Source: Planktotalea frisia
GTDB taxonomy: Bacteria > Pseudomonadota > Alphaproteobacteria > Rhodobacterales > Rhodobacteraceae
Length of the DNA stretch: 46,429 bases
Direction of reading: 5' to 3'
NCBI RefSeq assembly: GCF_001890925.1
Contig: NZ_MLCB01000111.1
Span: forward strand, 1-46,429
Positions 15,641 through 24,907 of the stretch are shown here, one piece after another. Each line of letters opens with the position of its first letter. Within the stretch, counting starts at the first letter, position 1. Made by a program: the position numbers and the translations under genes. The notes below the pieces were generated by a model. That model saw nothing but the letters and a program-made list of their open reading frames with translations, made no database searches and had not been told where the DNA came from.

Positions 15641-17241
15641 AGCTCACCAGCAAAGCGCTCCCGAATTCTGCGGAGTTTAAAGCAAACGTCGCAGCGCATG
15701 AGGATGCACTCGCCCAGATCGCAGAGGTTGCGAATACAGCGGCCCTCGGCGGGCCTGAAGCGTCTCGTGAGCGCCACGTCAAGCGCGGCAAAATGCTCCC
15801 GCGTGAACGCGTCGCTAATCTACTTGATGCTGGCTCTGCGTTTCTTGAAGTCGGCGCAACCGCCGCACATGGGATGTATGAGGGGGTCGCCCCAAGCGCT
15901 GGCGTGATTGCTGGCATAGGCACGGTCGAGGGTCATGAGGTCATGGTGATCTGCAACGATGCGACGGTGAAGGGCGGCACATATTACCCTATGACTGTCA
16001 AAAAGCACTTGCGCGCGCAGGAGATCGCAGAAGAAAATAATCTGCCATGCGTGTATCTTGTTGATAGCGGTGGTGCGAACTTGCCCAACCAAGACGAAGT
16101 CTTCCCTGATCGTGATCACTTTGGGCGCATCTTTTACAACCAAGCGCGGATGAGCGCGAAGGGCATTCCACAAATTGCAGCTGTCATGGGCTCGTGCACG
16201 GCGGGCGGCGCATACGTGCCTGCGATGAGCGATGTGACGATCATTGTGCGCGAACAAGGCACAATTTTCCTTGCTGGCCCGCCTCTGGTCAAGGCGGCAA
16301 CGGGCGAAGTGGTCACAGCCGAAGACCTTGGCGGCGGTGATGTGCATACGCGGCTTTCCGGTGTTGCCGACTATCTGGCAGAGGACGACGCGCACGCACT
16401 TGCACTGGTGCGCCGCGCTGTAAGTCATTTAAATCGCAGCAAGCCAAGCACGGTGACGTGGCAAAACAGCGAAGAACCAGCCTATGATCCAAGCGAGCTT
16501 TTTGGTGTCGTTCCTGCTGATTTGCGCACGCCTTACGATATTCGCGAAGTGATCGCGCGTATCGTGGATGGCTCGCGGTTTGATGAGTTCAAACCGCGCT
16601 ACGGTGAGACCTTGGTCACCGGTTTCGCGCACCTCAAAGGGTGCCCCATCGGGATAATCGCAAACAACGGCGTGTTGTTTTCTGAGGCGGCGCAAAAGGG
16701 CGCGCACTTTGTTGAGCTCTGCTCGCAACGCAAAATTCCACTTGTGTTCTTGCAAAATATCACAGGATTCATGGTGGGGCGTAAGTATGAGAACGAAGGC
16801 ATCGCGCGGCACGGCGCAAAGCTTGTCACGGCTGTCGCAACGACGTCTGTCCCTAAAATAACCATGCTTGTTGGCGGCTCTTTCGGAGCGGGAAACTACG
16901 GCATGGCAGGGCGTGCATATCAGCCACGTTTCCTGTGGACTTGGCCGAATAGCCGGATTTCCGTGATGGGTGGACCGCAAGCGGCGGGGGTCCTTGCAAC
17001 GGTCAAGCGCGATGCAATTGAGCGTAAGGGCGGGGCATGGTCAGCGCAGGAAGAAGCAGAGTTCAAGCAGCCAACTATTGATATGTTTGAAGAACAAAGC
17101 CATCCTCTTTATGCTTCTGCGCGCCTTTGGGATGACGGTATTATCGACCCTAGAAAGAGCCGGGATGTCTTGTCTCTTAGCTTATCTGCCGCATTGAATG
17201 CACCAATCGAGGACACACGTTTTGGCGTGTTTAGGATGTAG
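15637..17241 (+). CDS. mccB: Methylcrotonyl-CoA carboxylase, carboxyltransferase (beta) subunit
   Basis: Transfers carboxyl from biotin on the alpha subunit to 3-methylcrotonyl-CoA, making 3-methylglutaconyl-CoA; 534 residues. It has the two crotonase-like carboxyltransferase domains. The N-terminal half has [19 protein letters not shown] and [15 protein letters not shown], where a glycine-rich loop forms the oxyanion site. The C-terminal half has [29 protein letters not shown] and the late QAAGVLATV segment. These point to MCC; I judge propionyl-CoA carboxylase less likely from the [11 protein letters not shown] loop and the leucine-pathway neighbours. It is also called liuB. It overlaps the synthetase gene by four bases (ATGA). 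Unlike the rest of the operon, it is followed by a 65-base AT-rich gap before mccA. Confidence 0.95.
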   Translation: MKLTSKALPNSAEFKANVAAHEDALAQIAEVANTAALGGPEASRERHVKRGKMLPRERVANLLDAGSAFLEVGATAAHGMYEGVAPSAGVIAGIGTVEGHEVMVICNDATVKGGTYYPMTVKKHLRAQEIAEENNLPCVYLVDSGGANLPNQDEVFPDRDHFGRIFYNQARMSAKGIPQIAAVMGSCTAGGAYVPAMSDVTIIVREQGTIFLAGPPLVKAATGEVVTAEDLGGGDVHTRLSGVADYLAEDDAHALALVRRAVSHLNRSKPSTVTWQNSEEPAYDPSELFGVVPADLRTPYDIREVIARIVDGSRFDEFKPRYGETLVTGFAHLKGCPIGIIANNGVLFSEAAQKGAHFVELCSQRKIPLVFLQNITGFMVGRKYENEGIARHGAKLVTAVATTSVPKITMLVGGSFGAGNYGMAGRAYQPRFLWTWPNSRISVMGGPQAAGVLATVKRDAIERKGGAWSAQEEAEFKQPTIDMFEEQSHPLYASARLWDDGIIDPRKSRDVLSLSLSAALNAPIEDTRFGVFRM

Positions 17242-17306
17242 GTTAATATTAATGTTTTACATTCACTTACGCTCGTTACCAATTGATATTAAGTTGGATA
17301 TTCAAA

Positions 17307-19253
17307 ATGTTTGATACCATTCTAATTGCCAATCGTGGAGAAATTGCTTGTCGCATTATGCAGACCGCACAAGCGCTTGGTGTGCGGTGTGTCGCAGTTT
17401 ATTCCGATGCAGATGCTTCAGCGCGCCATGTGGAAATGGCCGATGCCGCTGTGCATATTGGTGGTTCTGCACCAGCCGACAGTTACTTACGCGGTGATGT
17501 TGTTATTCAAGCCGCGCTGGATACAGGCGCACAAGCGATCCATCCGGGGTACGGCTTTTTGTCGGAGAACCCTGAGTTCGTCGAAGCGGTTGAAGCCGCG
17601 GGCTTAACGTTCATAGGGCCAAGCGCGCATGCTATCCGTTCAATGGGATTAAAAGACGCGGCTAAGTCATTGATGGAAAAGGCCGGTGTGCCTGTCGTAC
17701 CTGGGTACCATGGTGCGGATCAAAACGATAGTTTGCTGGCTGAAAAAGCGACCGAGATTGGGTATCCTGTATTGATCAAAGCGGTCGCTGGTGGCGGTGG
17801 CAAAGGCATGCGCCTCGTCGAAAGTGAGGGGGCTTTTGCTGCCGCACTTGAAAGCGCGCGTTCGGAAGCCAAAAAGGCTTTTGGAAATTCTGACGTCCTT
17901 GTTGAGAAATTCGTAACGAAACCGCGTCATATAGAAATCCAAGTGTTTGGGGATGGCTCGGACGCGGTGCATCTGTTCGAGCGCGATTGTTCGCTTCAGC
18001 GGCGCCACCAGAAGGTGATTGAAGAAGCACCGGCGCCCGGCATGAACGACGCGGTGCGTGCAGCTATGGGCAAGGCTGCTGTGCGCGCTGCAAAAGCGAT
18101 CGGGTACTCTGGTGCGGGAACGGTAGAGTTTATCGTGGACGGTTCTGATGGTCTGCGCGAGGACGGTTTTTGGTTCATGGAAATGAACACGCGCTTGCAA
18201 GTTGAACATCCTGTGACGGAAGCGATCACAGGCGTGGATTTGGTGGAGTGGCAATTGCGGGTTGCTGCAGGTGCGCGTTTGCCTAAGAAGCAGGAGGAGT
18301 TGAAGATTGAAGGGCATTCCTTCGAAGCACGTCTGTACGCGGAAGACGCAGCAAATGACTTTCTGCCCGCAACAGGACGCTTAACGCATCTCATGTTCCC
18401 GAGCGACACGCGTGCAGACACTGGCGTGCGCAGCGGCGATTACATCAGCCCTTACTATGACCCGATGATCGCAAAAATCACCGTGCACGGCGCGACGCGG
18501 GCTGTGGCTTTGGGTAAACTTCGAAATGCATTGGCAAAAACGCAAGTGGCGGGCACGGTCACCAACCTGAATTTCCTGCATGCACTCGCGTGCCACGAAG
18601 GATTTGCAAATGGGGATGTCGACACTGGTTTGATCGGACGGGATCAGGCGATGCTGACCGAAGCCAAGCCGCTTTCGGTGACTGTTTTGGCCAGTGCGGC
18701 GTTGAGTGCCGCAAAGCTGGACACTTCAGCCTCCAATCTTGGTTTTTCGCTTTGGCAGCCGCTCGCACGTCAAATCGTTCTTACGCAAGGAGAGGAGTTA
18801 TTCACTTGCGTGTTAAGGTTCATCACGCCGCGCGAAGTCGAGATCCAAACGCCGATTGGCAAAGCCGTTGCACACTTTAAAAATGACGCTTGGACAATCG
18901 GTGGAATGCCGGCAACGCACACGATTACGATAGCGGAACAGGTGCACGTGTTTGGACCTGAGGGGGCGACGTTCACACTGTTCGATCCGCTCCAGCAAAG
19001 CAGTGCGGCAAGTGGTGATACAGATCTAATTCTTGCTCCTATGCCTGGGTCCGTGAAGTCAGTACTTGTGAAAAACGGACAAAATGTGGCGCTTGATCAA
19101 CCATTATGCGTGCTAGAGGCTATGAAAATGGAACATTCATTGTTGGCGCAACGTATTGGAGAGGTTGCAGAGATCTACGTCAAGGAAGGCGATCAAGTCG
19201 AGGCGGGCGCGGCGCTTATTCGTCTTGCCCCAGATGCGAGCGATGTAGAATGA
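17307..19253 (+). CDS. mccA: Methylcrotonyl-CoA carboxylase, biotin-carrying (alpha) subunit
   Basis: ATP-dependent biotin carboxylase plus biotin carrier, 648 residues from the ATG at 17307 (MFDTILIANRGE). An ATG 24 bases upstream is rejected because the family begins at this motif. The biotin carboxylase domain (1 to about 445) shows IANRGEIACRI, IHPGYGFLSENPEF, the ATP-grasp glycine loop AGGGGKGMRL (161-170), EKFVTKPRHIEIQ and the FMEMNTRLQVEHPVTE catalytic segment. A linker domain follows. The C-terminal biotinyl domain carries the target lysine K607 in EAMKMEH. BirA, which attaches biotin, is encoded about 20 kb downstream. No strong ribosome site is seen. It overlaps the GST gene by four bases (ATGA). 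Also called liuD. Confidence 0.95.
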   Translation: MFDTILIANRGEIACRIMQTAQALGVRCVAVYSDADASARHVEMADAAVHIGGSAPADSYLRGDVVIQAALDTGAQAIHPGYGFLSENPEFVEAVEAAGLTFIGPSAHAIRSMGLKDAAKSLMEKAGVPVVPGYHGADQNDSLLAEKATEIGYPVLIKAVAGGGGKGMRLVESEGAFAAALESARSEAKKAFGNSDVLVEKFVTKPRHIEIQVFGDGSDAVHLFERDCSLQRRHQKVIEEAPAPGMNDAVRAAMGKAAVRAAKAIGYSGAGTVEFIVDGSDGLREDGFWFMEMNTRLQVEHPVTEAITGVDLVEWQLRVAAGARLPKKQEELKIEGHSFEARLYAEDAANDFLPATGRLTHLMFPSDTRADTGVRSGDYISPYYDPMIAKITVHGATRAVALGKLRNALAKTQVAGTVTNLNFLHALACHEGFANGDVDTGLIGRDQAMLTEAKPLSVTVLASAALSAAKLDTSASNLGFSLWQPLARQIVLTQGEELFTCVLRFITPREVEIQTPIGKAVAHFKNDAWTIGGMPATHTITIAEQVHVFGPEGATFTLFDPLQQSSAASGDTDLILAPMPGSVKSVLVKNGQNVALDQPLCVLEAMKMEHSLLAQRIGEVAEIYVKEGDQVEAGAALIRLAPDASDVE

Positions 19254-19927
19254 CTCGCATCGTTTTGCATCACGCACCGCAAACGCGCTCAATGCGCAGT
19301 CTGTGGTTGCTTCATGAGTTGGGTGTGCCATTTGAAGTTGCCCATCAAGGTTTCGACAAGAGTTTGCGAGATCCGAAATACTTGAAGCTTTCACCCGCAG
19401 GACGCGTGCCCGCGCTGGAGATCGACGGGCAACGCATGTTCGAGACCGGGGCGATCACAGAGTACCTGTGTGAGCGGTTTCCAGAGGCAGGTTTGGGCCG
19501 TGATATTGGCTCGAGCGAACGCATGATGTGGCTCGTATGGGTGCATTTCGCCGAAACCATCAGCCAGCATGTGGCGGCGTTGACCCAGCAGCATTTAGTA
19601 CTGCGGGATGATACGATGCGCAGTGCGGCTGTTATGACACTTGAAGCAGCGCGGCTGGGCAAATGCTACGACGCGCTTGAAACGCAACTTGAAACGACGC
19701 GCGCCAGCAGTGGGATGCTTTTGGCTGGTGGCTTTTCAGCGGCGGACGTGAGCGTGGGGCAGGCGGTCTATCTGGGACGGAAGTTTCGGACGTTGGATCA
19801 GCATCCCGCGGTCGCTGCTTGGTTTGGCCACCTCGAAGCGCGAGACGCATTCCGCGCAAGCCTGCCGGACAAAAGTGAGGAACTCTACACGCAAGACTTT
19901 TATCCAGCGTGGGAGATGCCAACATGA
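19250..19927 (+). CDS. Glutathione S-transferase family protein
   Basis: 225 residues from the ATG at 19250, which overlaps the mccA stop (ATGA); an upstream in-frame extension inside mccA is rejected. The N-terminal thioredoxin-like domain has RSMRSLWLLHELG, the cis-proline turn VPAL (53-56) and the glutathione-binding acidic ET pair (65-66, ETGAITEYL). The rest is the helical C-terminal domain, with the conserved FSAADVSVGQAVYL capping motif. Both ends are coupled to leucine-pathway genes (mccA before, HMG-CoA lyase after), which is an unusual place for a GST. It may remove reactive intermediates such as methylcrotonyl- or methylglutaconyl-derived electrophiles. That role is inference. Confidence 0.88.
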   Translation: MTRIVLHHAPQTRSMRSLWLLHELGVPFEVAHQGFDKSLRDPKYLKLSPAGRVPALEIDGQRMFETGAITEYLCERFPEAGLGRDIGSSERMMWLVWVHFAETISQHVAALTQQHLVLRDDTMRSAAVMTLEAARLGKCYDALETQLETTRASSGMLLAGGFSAADVSVGQAVYLGRKFRTLDQHPAVAAWFGHLEARDAFRASLPDKSEELYTQDFYPAWEMPT

Positions 19928-20787
19928 GCGAGACTGTTGAGCTTTTCGAGGTTGGTCCGCGCGACGGGCTTCAGAACGAAGCCACGCTTATCTCTGCGAA
20001 AGACAAGATCGCTCTGGTCGATTTGTTAAGCACGGCAGGCTTTGCAAGGATAGAGGTTGCAAGTTTTGTCAGTCCCAAATGGGTGCCGCAAATGGCCACA
20101 AGCGCGGATGTGCTGGCAGGGATCAAACGTAAGAGCGGCGTTTCTTATGCCGCGTTGACGCCCAATGCGCGCGGTTTCGAGGGGGCTGTCCAAGCGCGCG
20201 CGGATGAAGTGGCGATCTTTGGCTCTGCGAGCGAGGGGTTCTCCAAGGCGAACATCAACGCCACCATTGCAGAAAGCTTGGAGCGGTTCGTGCCTGTTGT
20301 TGAGGCGGCGAAAGCGATTGGCATTCCTGTCCGCGGGTATATTTCGTGCACGATAAATTGCCCCTATGACGGACCAACTCCACCAGAAGCGAGCGCGCGC
20401 GTGGCGCAAGCGCTTCATGAGATGGGGTGTTATGAACTTTCGCTCGGTGATACGACGGGACACGCTTACCCGAATGAAATCACAGCCATGTTGCGCGCGG
20501 TGAAGTCTGTGGTGCCAAACGCCAAGCTCGCGGGTCATTATCATGATACCAGCGGACGGGCTTTGGCAAATATCGAGGCATCACTCACGCAAGGGGTGCG
20601 CGTGTTTGATACATCAATCGCGGGGTTGGGTGGGTGCCCTTATGCGCCAGGTGCATCGGGCAACGTTGCGACGGAATACGTTGCCGCGCGGCTCGCCGAG
20701 CTGGGTTATCAAACCGGCCTCGACCTGGAGGTTTTAATGAAAGCCGCTCAAATGGCACGTGGATTGCGGGGTAAAGGGACAATATGA
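19924..20787 (+). CDS. mvaB: Hydroxymethylglutaryl-CoA lyase
   Basis: Cleaves 3-hydroxy-3-methylglutaryl-CoA to acetyl-CoA and acetoacetate, the last step of leucine breakdown; 287 residues from the ATG at 19924, which overlaps the GST stop (ATGA). The TIM-barrel active site is visible: EVGPRDGLQNE with catalytic R13 and metal ligand D14, the metal histidines in AGHYHDT, and the catalytic cysteine C238 in the signature GGCPYAPGASGN. Length is normal for the bacterial enzyme, which has no targeting peptide. Also called liuE or hmgL. Its stop overlaps the hydratase start (ATGA). Confidence 0.95.
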   Translation: MSETVELFEVGPRDGLQNEATLISAKDKIALVDLLSTAGFARIEVASFVSPKWVPQMATSADVLAGIKRKSGVSYAALTPNARGFEGAVQARADEVAIFGSASEGFSKANINATIAESLERFVPVVEAAKAIGIPVRGYISCTINCPYDGPTPPEASARVAQALHEMGCYELSLGDTTGHAYPNEITAMLRAVKSVVPNAKLAGHYHDTSGRALANIEASLTQGVRVFDTSIAGLGGCPYAPGASGNVATEYVAARLAELGYQTGLDLEVLMKAAQMARGLRGKGTI

Positions 20788-21575
20788 TCTTTGAGACGAT
20801 TAAACTAAGCACGGATGCGCGCGGTGTTGCGCAGCTTGTTCTGGCGCGCTCTGTGAAACACAACGCGATGTCGGAGCAAATGCTCGACGATTTGCTGGCC
20901 GCTGCACACCATATCGCCAACGACCCTGCGATCCGCGTTGTGGTCTTAAGTGCTGAGGGGAAAAGCTTTTGCGCAGGCGGTGATCTGGCGTGGATGCGCG
21001 CGCAGATGGACATGGATCCAAAAACCCGCAGTGCGCAGGCGGGCAAACTCGCGTATATGTTGCAAGCGCTTGATACATTGCCGCAACCGCTGATCGGGCG
21101 CATTCATGCCAATGCATTTGGGGGCGGTGTTGGCCTTGCAAGCGTGTGCGATATCGCAATTGGCGTCGAGGGCGCGTTGATGGGGTTGACCGAAACCCGT
21201 CTTGGCCTGATCCCCGCCACGATTGGACCTTATGTTGTCGCTCGCATGGGAAGCGCGAATGCGCGCCGCGTGTTCATGTCGGGACGCCGCTTTGATGCGC
21301 ACGAAGCACAAACCTTGGGTCTGCTGGCTAAGGTCGTGGCACCGGATGCATTGGATGACGCGATTGAGGCAGAAGTGACCCCGTATTTGTCGTGTGCACC
21401 TGGTGCAGTGGCGGATGCAAAAGCACTCGTGCGTGCCTTGAGCACACCGATTGATGCGCAGACAATAGAGCATACGATTGAAGCGCTTGCGCAGCGTTGG
21501 GAAAGCCCGGAATCGCTCGAAGGGATTAGCGCATTTTTCGAGAAACGTGCGCCGACTTGGGCAGAGCAAGAGTAA
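20784..21575 (+). CDS. liuC: Enoyl-CoA hydratase family protein, likely methylglutaconyl-CoA hydratase
   Basis: Crotonase-fold enzyme of 263 residues, last gene of the operon. The first oxyanion loop is SFCAGGDLAWM (61-71), the second is GGGVGL (113-118), and a glutamate E137 sits in ETRLGLIPATIGPYV at the place of the catalytic acid. The first catalytic glutamate of classical enoyl-CoA hydratase, in the GGG-x-E motif, is not present, as is common in AU-binding/methylglutaconyl-CoA hydratases. With MCC and HMG-CoA lyase next to it, hydration of 3-methylglutaconyl-CoA to HMG-CoA is the missing step that it fills. Substrate assignment is therefore by context. Confidence 0.9.
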   Translation: MIFETIKLSTDARGVAQLVLARSVKHNAMSEQMLDDLLAAAHHIANDPAIRVVVLSAEGKSFCAGGDLAWMRAQMDMDPKTRSAQAGKLAYMLQALDTLPQPLIGRIHANAFGGGVGLASVCDIAIGVEGALMGLTETRLGLIPATIGPYVVARMGSANARRVFMSGRRFDAHEAQTLGLLAKVVAPDALDDAIEAEVTPYLSCAPGAVADAKALVRALSTPIDAQTIEHTIEALAQRWESPESLEGISAFFEKRAPTWAEQE

Positions 21576-21904
21576 AGGCACCAGAGCGCAGAGACCTATC
21601 AGACGACAACCTTGTTAACGCGTTGGAATCGCGCTGTGCAAGGCGCTGAGTCCCGCCCTTGTGATCACAAAATTTGAACTACCCTGCGACTTCGTCACCA
21701 AGGATTTATCACGTTTTTTCCCCATTTGACGAAAAGGTCATGAAAACAAGGGCGTTGAGCGCTAACACGCGTGATCAATTCTTGCATCGGTGGAGTTGAC
21801 CCTCTGTGCACGGCTCGGTAAACCCCAACTGAGCCAAACTAGCCATTTGAGCGTGCCGAGCTGTGCAAGTGACACGCGCTTAAAACCGAAGGGATCCATT
21901 CTTC
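21576..21904. promoter_or_regulatory. Control region upstream of the nuo operon
   Basis: A 329-base gap with no convincing gene. It contains a perfect 12-base palindrome TTGTGATCACAA at 21659-21670, just behind a weak stem (21639-21645 with 21654-21661) that might end the leucine operon. A TTGACC (21796-21801) followed after 17 bases by TAAACC (21819-21824) is a possible but weak promoter for nuo. TTGACG at 21726 has no matching -10. No tRNA or riboswitch structure was recognised. Confidence 0.4.
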
Positions 21905-22270
21905 GTGGACGATATAGCAAGAGAATACCTCCCCATTATCATTTTTCTGGCTGTTGCCATTGGCTTGGGCCTTGTCCTGATCCTCGCGGCAATTGTGCTT
22001 GCAGTGCGCAACCCTGACCCTGAAAAAGTGTCGGCCTATGAGTGCGGATTTAACGCATTCGATGACGCACGTATGAAATTCGATGTGCGCTTCTACCTGG
22101 TCTCGATCCTCTTTATCATTTTTGATCTTGAGATCGCATTTCTGTTTCCATGGGCCGTCGCGTTCAAAGATATCAGCATGGTTGGTTTTTGGTCGATGAT
22201 GGTCTTCCTCGCGGTTCTCACCGCAGGCTTTGCCTATGAGTGGAAAAAAGGAGCGCTGGAATGGGAGTAG
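21905..22270 (+). CDS. nuoA: NADH-quinone oxidoreductase subunit A
   Basis: Small membrane subunit of complex I, 121 residues, with three membrane helices (about 9-31, 62-82, 88-110). It helps to form the quinone-entry junction with NuoH and NuoJ. The conserved acidic loop [20 protein letters not shown] follows helix 1. Translation starts at GTG (21905); GAAGGG lies about 11 bases before it and no in-frame ATG is available nearby. First gene of the nuo operon. It overlaps nuoB by ten bases. Confidence 0.95.
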   Translation: MDDIAREYLPIIIFLAVAIGLGLVLILAAIVLAVRNPDPEKVSAYECGFNAFDDARMKFDVRFYLVSILFIIFDLEIAFLFPWAVAFKDISMVGFWSMMVFLAVLTAGFAYEWKKGALEWE

Positions 22271-22794
22271 TTGTTGGAGCAAACACCGCAGGGGGTGATC
22301 GCGATCACGGCACGGCTGCGCTGAATGCAGAGCTGGCCGATAAGGGCTTTTTGCTGACCTCAACGGATGACATTATTAACTGGGCGCGCACAGGCTCTTT
22401 GCACTGGATGACCTTTGGTCTGGCCTGCTGCGCTGTCGAGATGATGCACACCTCTATGCCACGCTATGATCTTGAACGTTTCGGCACAGCACCGCGTGCT
22501 TCCCCACGACAGTCAGACCTGATGATTGTGGCTGGTACGTTGACCAATAAAATGGCGCCAGCTTTGCGAAAAGTTTACGATCAGATGCCAGAGCCACGCT
22601 ACGTGATTTCGATGGGCTCCTGCGCAAACGGTGGCGGTTACTATCACTATTCCTACTCCGTTGTGCGCGGCTGTGATCGCATCGTGCCTGTGGACATTTA
22701 TGTACCCGGTTGCCCGCCCACGGCAGAAGCGCTGCTGTATGGCATCATGCAGCTTCAGCGCAAAATGCGCCGCACCGGAACAATTGCGCGCTAA
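22261..22794 (+). CDS. nuoB: NADH-quinone oxidoreductase subunit B
   Basis: Peripheral-arm subunit carrying the terminal [4Fe-4S] cluster N2, next to the quinone site; 177 residues from the ATG at 22261. A longer frame from 22240 is rejected because AAGGAG sits just before 22261. The cluster ligands are all present: adjacent C56 and C57 in GLACCAVE, C121 in GSCANGG and C151 in [12 protein letters not shown]. The N-terminal 20 residues are glycine-rich and probably flexible. Confidence 0.96.
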   Translation: MGVVVGANTAGGDRDHGTAALNAELADKGFLLTSTDDIINWARTGSLHWMTFGLACCAVEMMHTSMPRYDLERFGTAPRASPRQSDLMIVAGTLTNKMAPALRKVYDQMPEPRYVISMGSCANGGGYYHYSYSVVRGCDRIVPVDIYVPGCPPTAEALLYGIMQLQRKMRRTGTIAR

Positions 22795-22815
22795 GGCGCG
22801 TTTGAGGAGACTGTC

Positions 22816-23424
22816 ATGAGCGCAGCGCTGCAAGAACTAGGCACTCACATCGAACTCAAACGCCCCGACTGCGTCCTTGGTTGGGCGATCGAGCAGGGCG
22901 AGCTGAATGTGACCGTTGCCCCCGCGAATATCGTTGATTTGGTTGAGTTTCTGAAAACTGACTCAAGCTGCAAGTTTTCCAGCTTGGTGGATATTACGGC
23001 AGTGGACTACCCCGAGCGCGGCAAGCGGTTCGATGTTGTTTACCACTTCCTCTCTATGTATATGAACCACCGCATCCGTTTGCGCCTGCATGTGCGCGAA
23101 GACGATATGGTCCCGTCCATCGTTGACGTGCACCCAAGCGCGAACTGGTTCGAACGCGAAATCTACGACATGTTCGGGTTGTTGTTCTCGGGCCACCCCG
23201 ACTTGCGCCGCATCCTGACGGATTATGGTTTTCGCGGCCATCCGCTGCGCAAGGACTTCCCCACGACGGGTTATACAGAAGTGCGCTACGACGAAGTCGA
23301 AAAGCGCGTTGTGTATGAGCCTGTGAGCTTGGTGCAAGAATACCGCCAGTTTGATTTCATGTCCCCATGGGAAGGCGCGAAATACGTGCTGCCCGGTGAT
23401 GAAAAGACGGAGGAGGCGAAATGA
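22816..23424 (+). CDS. nuoC: NADH-quinone oxidoreductase subunit C
   Basis: 30-kDa-type peripheral subunit of complex I, 202 residues, which packs beside NuoD at the quinone module. The signature block is visible near the middle ([28 protein letters not shown], residues about 111-138), followed by [19 protein letters not shown]-type site precedes the ATG. It is a separate gene, not the fused nuoCD of enterobacteria. Its TGA overlaps the ATG of a small membrane ORF (ATGA), an arrangement not part of the standard nuo operon. Confidence 0.96.
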   Translation: MSAALQELGTHIELKRPDCVLGWAIEQGELNVTVAPANIVDLVEFLKTDSSCKFSSLVDITAVDYPERGKRFDVVYHFLSMYMNHRIRLRLHVREDDMVPSIVDVHPSANWFEREIYDMFGLLFSGHPDLRRILTDYGFRGHPLRKDFPTTGYTEVRYDEVEKRVVYEPVSLVQEYRQFDFMSPWEGAKYVLPGDEKTEEAK

Positions 23425-23597
23425 TCTTTGTCGTAGCTCTTATCGCATCTTCGGTTGTGATATATCCTTTCTATAAATTGCTTCCTGTCTTTGGATATCC
23501 TTCTCAACTTTCGTTTTTGGCGGCTTTTCCGCCAATCGCTCTACTTTTCATGTGGTTGATGGCTCTGAAAGTTGATGAGTTGGGAGGAGGCAAATGA
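23421..23597 (+). CDS. 58-residue membrane protein between nuoC and nuoD
   Basis: Small open frame with ATGA overlaps on both sides: its ATG overlaps the nuoC stop, and its TGA overlaps the nuoD start. GGAGG precedes its own ATG and GGGAGGAGG near its end serves nuoD. It reads [20 protein letters not shown] at the start, then a loop with VFGYPSQ, then a second hydrophobic stretch [19 protein letters not shown] and a charged tail KVDELGGGK. Two membrane helices forming a hairpin are predicted. The exact packing with no slack argues that it is translated. I know no family for it. It could be a complex I accessory or assembly subunit. Confidence 0.75.
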   Translation: MIFVVALIASSVVIYPFYKLLPVFGYPSQLSFLAAFPPIALLFMWLMALKVDELGGGK

Positions 23598-24820
23598 TGG
23601 ACGGCTCCAAGTTCGACGATAACTCTGTAGATGCGCTCTCGGGCGAACAGAAAATCCGTAATTTCAACATCAACTTCGGCCCGCAGCACCCTGCGGCGCA
23701 CGGGGTTTTGCGTCTTGTCCTAGAGCTCGACGGCGAGATCGTTGAACGTTGCGATCCCCACATTGGCCTGCTGCACCGTGGCACAGAAAAGCTGATGGAA
23801 AGCCGCACGTACCTGCAAAACCTGCCATATTTCGACCGTCTCGATTATGTGGCCCCGATGAACCAAGAACACGCTTGGTGTCTCGCGATTGAAAAGCTCT
23901 GCGGTGTCGAAGTTCCGCGCCGCGCATCTTTGATCCGTGTTCTGTATTGCGAGATCGGCCGCGTGCTGAACCACTTGCTCAACGTGACCACGCAAGCGCT
24001 CGACGTTGGCGCGCTTACCCCGCCGCTTTGGGGCTTTGAGCAGCGCGAACAGTTGATGATCTTTTACGAACGCGCCTGTGGTGCCCGTCTGCACGCAGCA
24101 TACTTCCGTCCAGGCGGTGTGCATCAGGACCTGCCAGATGCGCTTCTCGATGATATCGAAACATGGAGCTATGAGTTTCCAAAGTTCATGGACGACATGC
24201 ATGGGCTTCTGACCGAAAACCGCATCTTCAAACAGCGTAACGCTGATATTGGTGTGGTCACGGAAGAAGACATTCTGAACTATGGCTTCTCCGGCGTTAT
24301 GGTGCGTGGTTCTGGCTTTGCGTGGGATTTGCGCCGCGCGCAACCTTATGAATGCTACGACGAGTTCGAATTCCAAATTCCTGTTGGCAAGAACGGCGAT
24401 TGCTATGATCGCTACCTGTGCCGCATGGAAGAGATGAACCAATCCGTCTCCATCATTCAGCAAGCCATCACCAAACTGCGCGCTGAACCCGGTGACGTTA
24501 TGGCGCGCGGCAAACTCACGCCGCCCAAACGCGGTGACATGAAAACCTCGATGGAAGCACTGATCCACCACTTCAAACTCTACACCGAAGGCTTCCACGT
24601 GCCTGCGGGTGAAGTCTACTGCGCCGTTGAAGCCCCTAAGGGTGAATTCGGGGTCTACCTTGTGGCGGATGGATCAAACAAACCTTACCGCTCTAAAATT
24701 CGCGCGCCGGGCTTTTTGCACCTTCAAGCGATGGATCACATCACAGTGGGCCACCAGCTCGCCGACGTTGCCGCGATTATCGGCACAATGGACGTCGTCT
24801 TTGGCGAAATTGATCGGTAG
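23594..24820 (+). CDS. nuoD: NADH-quinone oxidoreductase subunit D
   Basis: 49-kDa subunit of complex I, 408 residues, which lines the quinone-binding cavity together with NuoB. Recognisable segments are [19 protein letters not shown] near the start (with the quinone-site histidine), [14 protein letters not shown], and a C-terminal [28 protein letters not shown] that is nearly invariant in the family. The start at 23594 (or the next codon, 23597) overlaps the small membrane ORF. No cluster ligands are expected and none are seen. Confidence 0.97.
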   Translation: MMDGSKFDDNSVDALSGEQKIRNFNINFGPQHPAAHGVLRLVLELDGEIVERCDPHIGLLHRGTEKLMESRTYLQNLPYFDRLDYVAPMNQEHAWCLAIEKLCGVEVPRRASLIRVLYCEIGRVLNHLLNVTTQALDVGALTPPLWGFEQREQLMIFYERACGARLHAAYFRPGGVHQDLPDALLDDIETWSYEFPKFMDDMHGLLTENRIFKQRNADIGVVTEEDILNYGFSGVMVRGSGFAWDLRRAQPYECYDEFEFQIPVGKNGDCYDRYLCRMEEMNQSVSIIQQAITKLRAEPGDVMARGKLTPPKRGDMKTSMEALIHHFKLYTEGFHVPAGEVYCAVEAPKGEFGVYLVADGSNKPYRSKIRAPGFLHLQAMDHITVGHQLADVAAIIGTMDVVFGEIDR

Positions 24821-24823
24821 CCC

Positions 24824-24907
24824 ATGACACACGCTGCTCTTCCTCTCTTTAAAAATATCCCCGCCGGAGGCTCCCCAGCCTTCAACGGGAACAAAGGACC
24901 GTTCTAA
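24824..24907 (+). CDS. Possible 27-residue leader ORF before nuoE
   Basis: An ATG three bases after the nuoD stop opens a frame of 27 codons whose TAA overlaps the nuoE ATG (TAATG). The product would be [16 protein letters not shown] followed by 11 more residues. No good ribosome site is visible for it, and the AAAGGA before nuoE lies inside it. It may simply be the intercistronic spacer, so confidence is low. Confidence 0.25.
   Translation: MTHAALPLFKNIPAGGSPAFNGNKGPF

Noticed and set aside
21790-22017. 75-residue plus-strand open frame running into nuoA
   Set aside because: Overlaps nuoA in another frame and covers the nuoA ribosome site; no motif.
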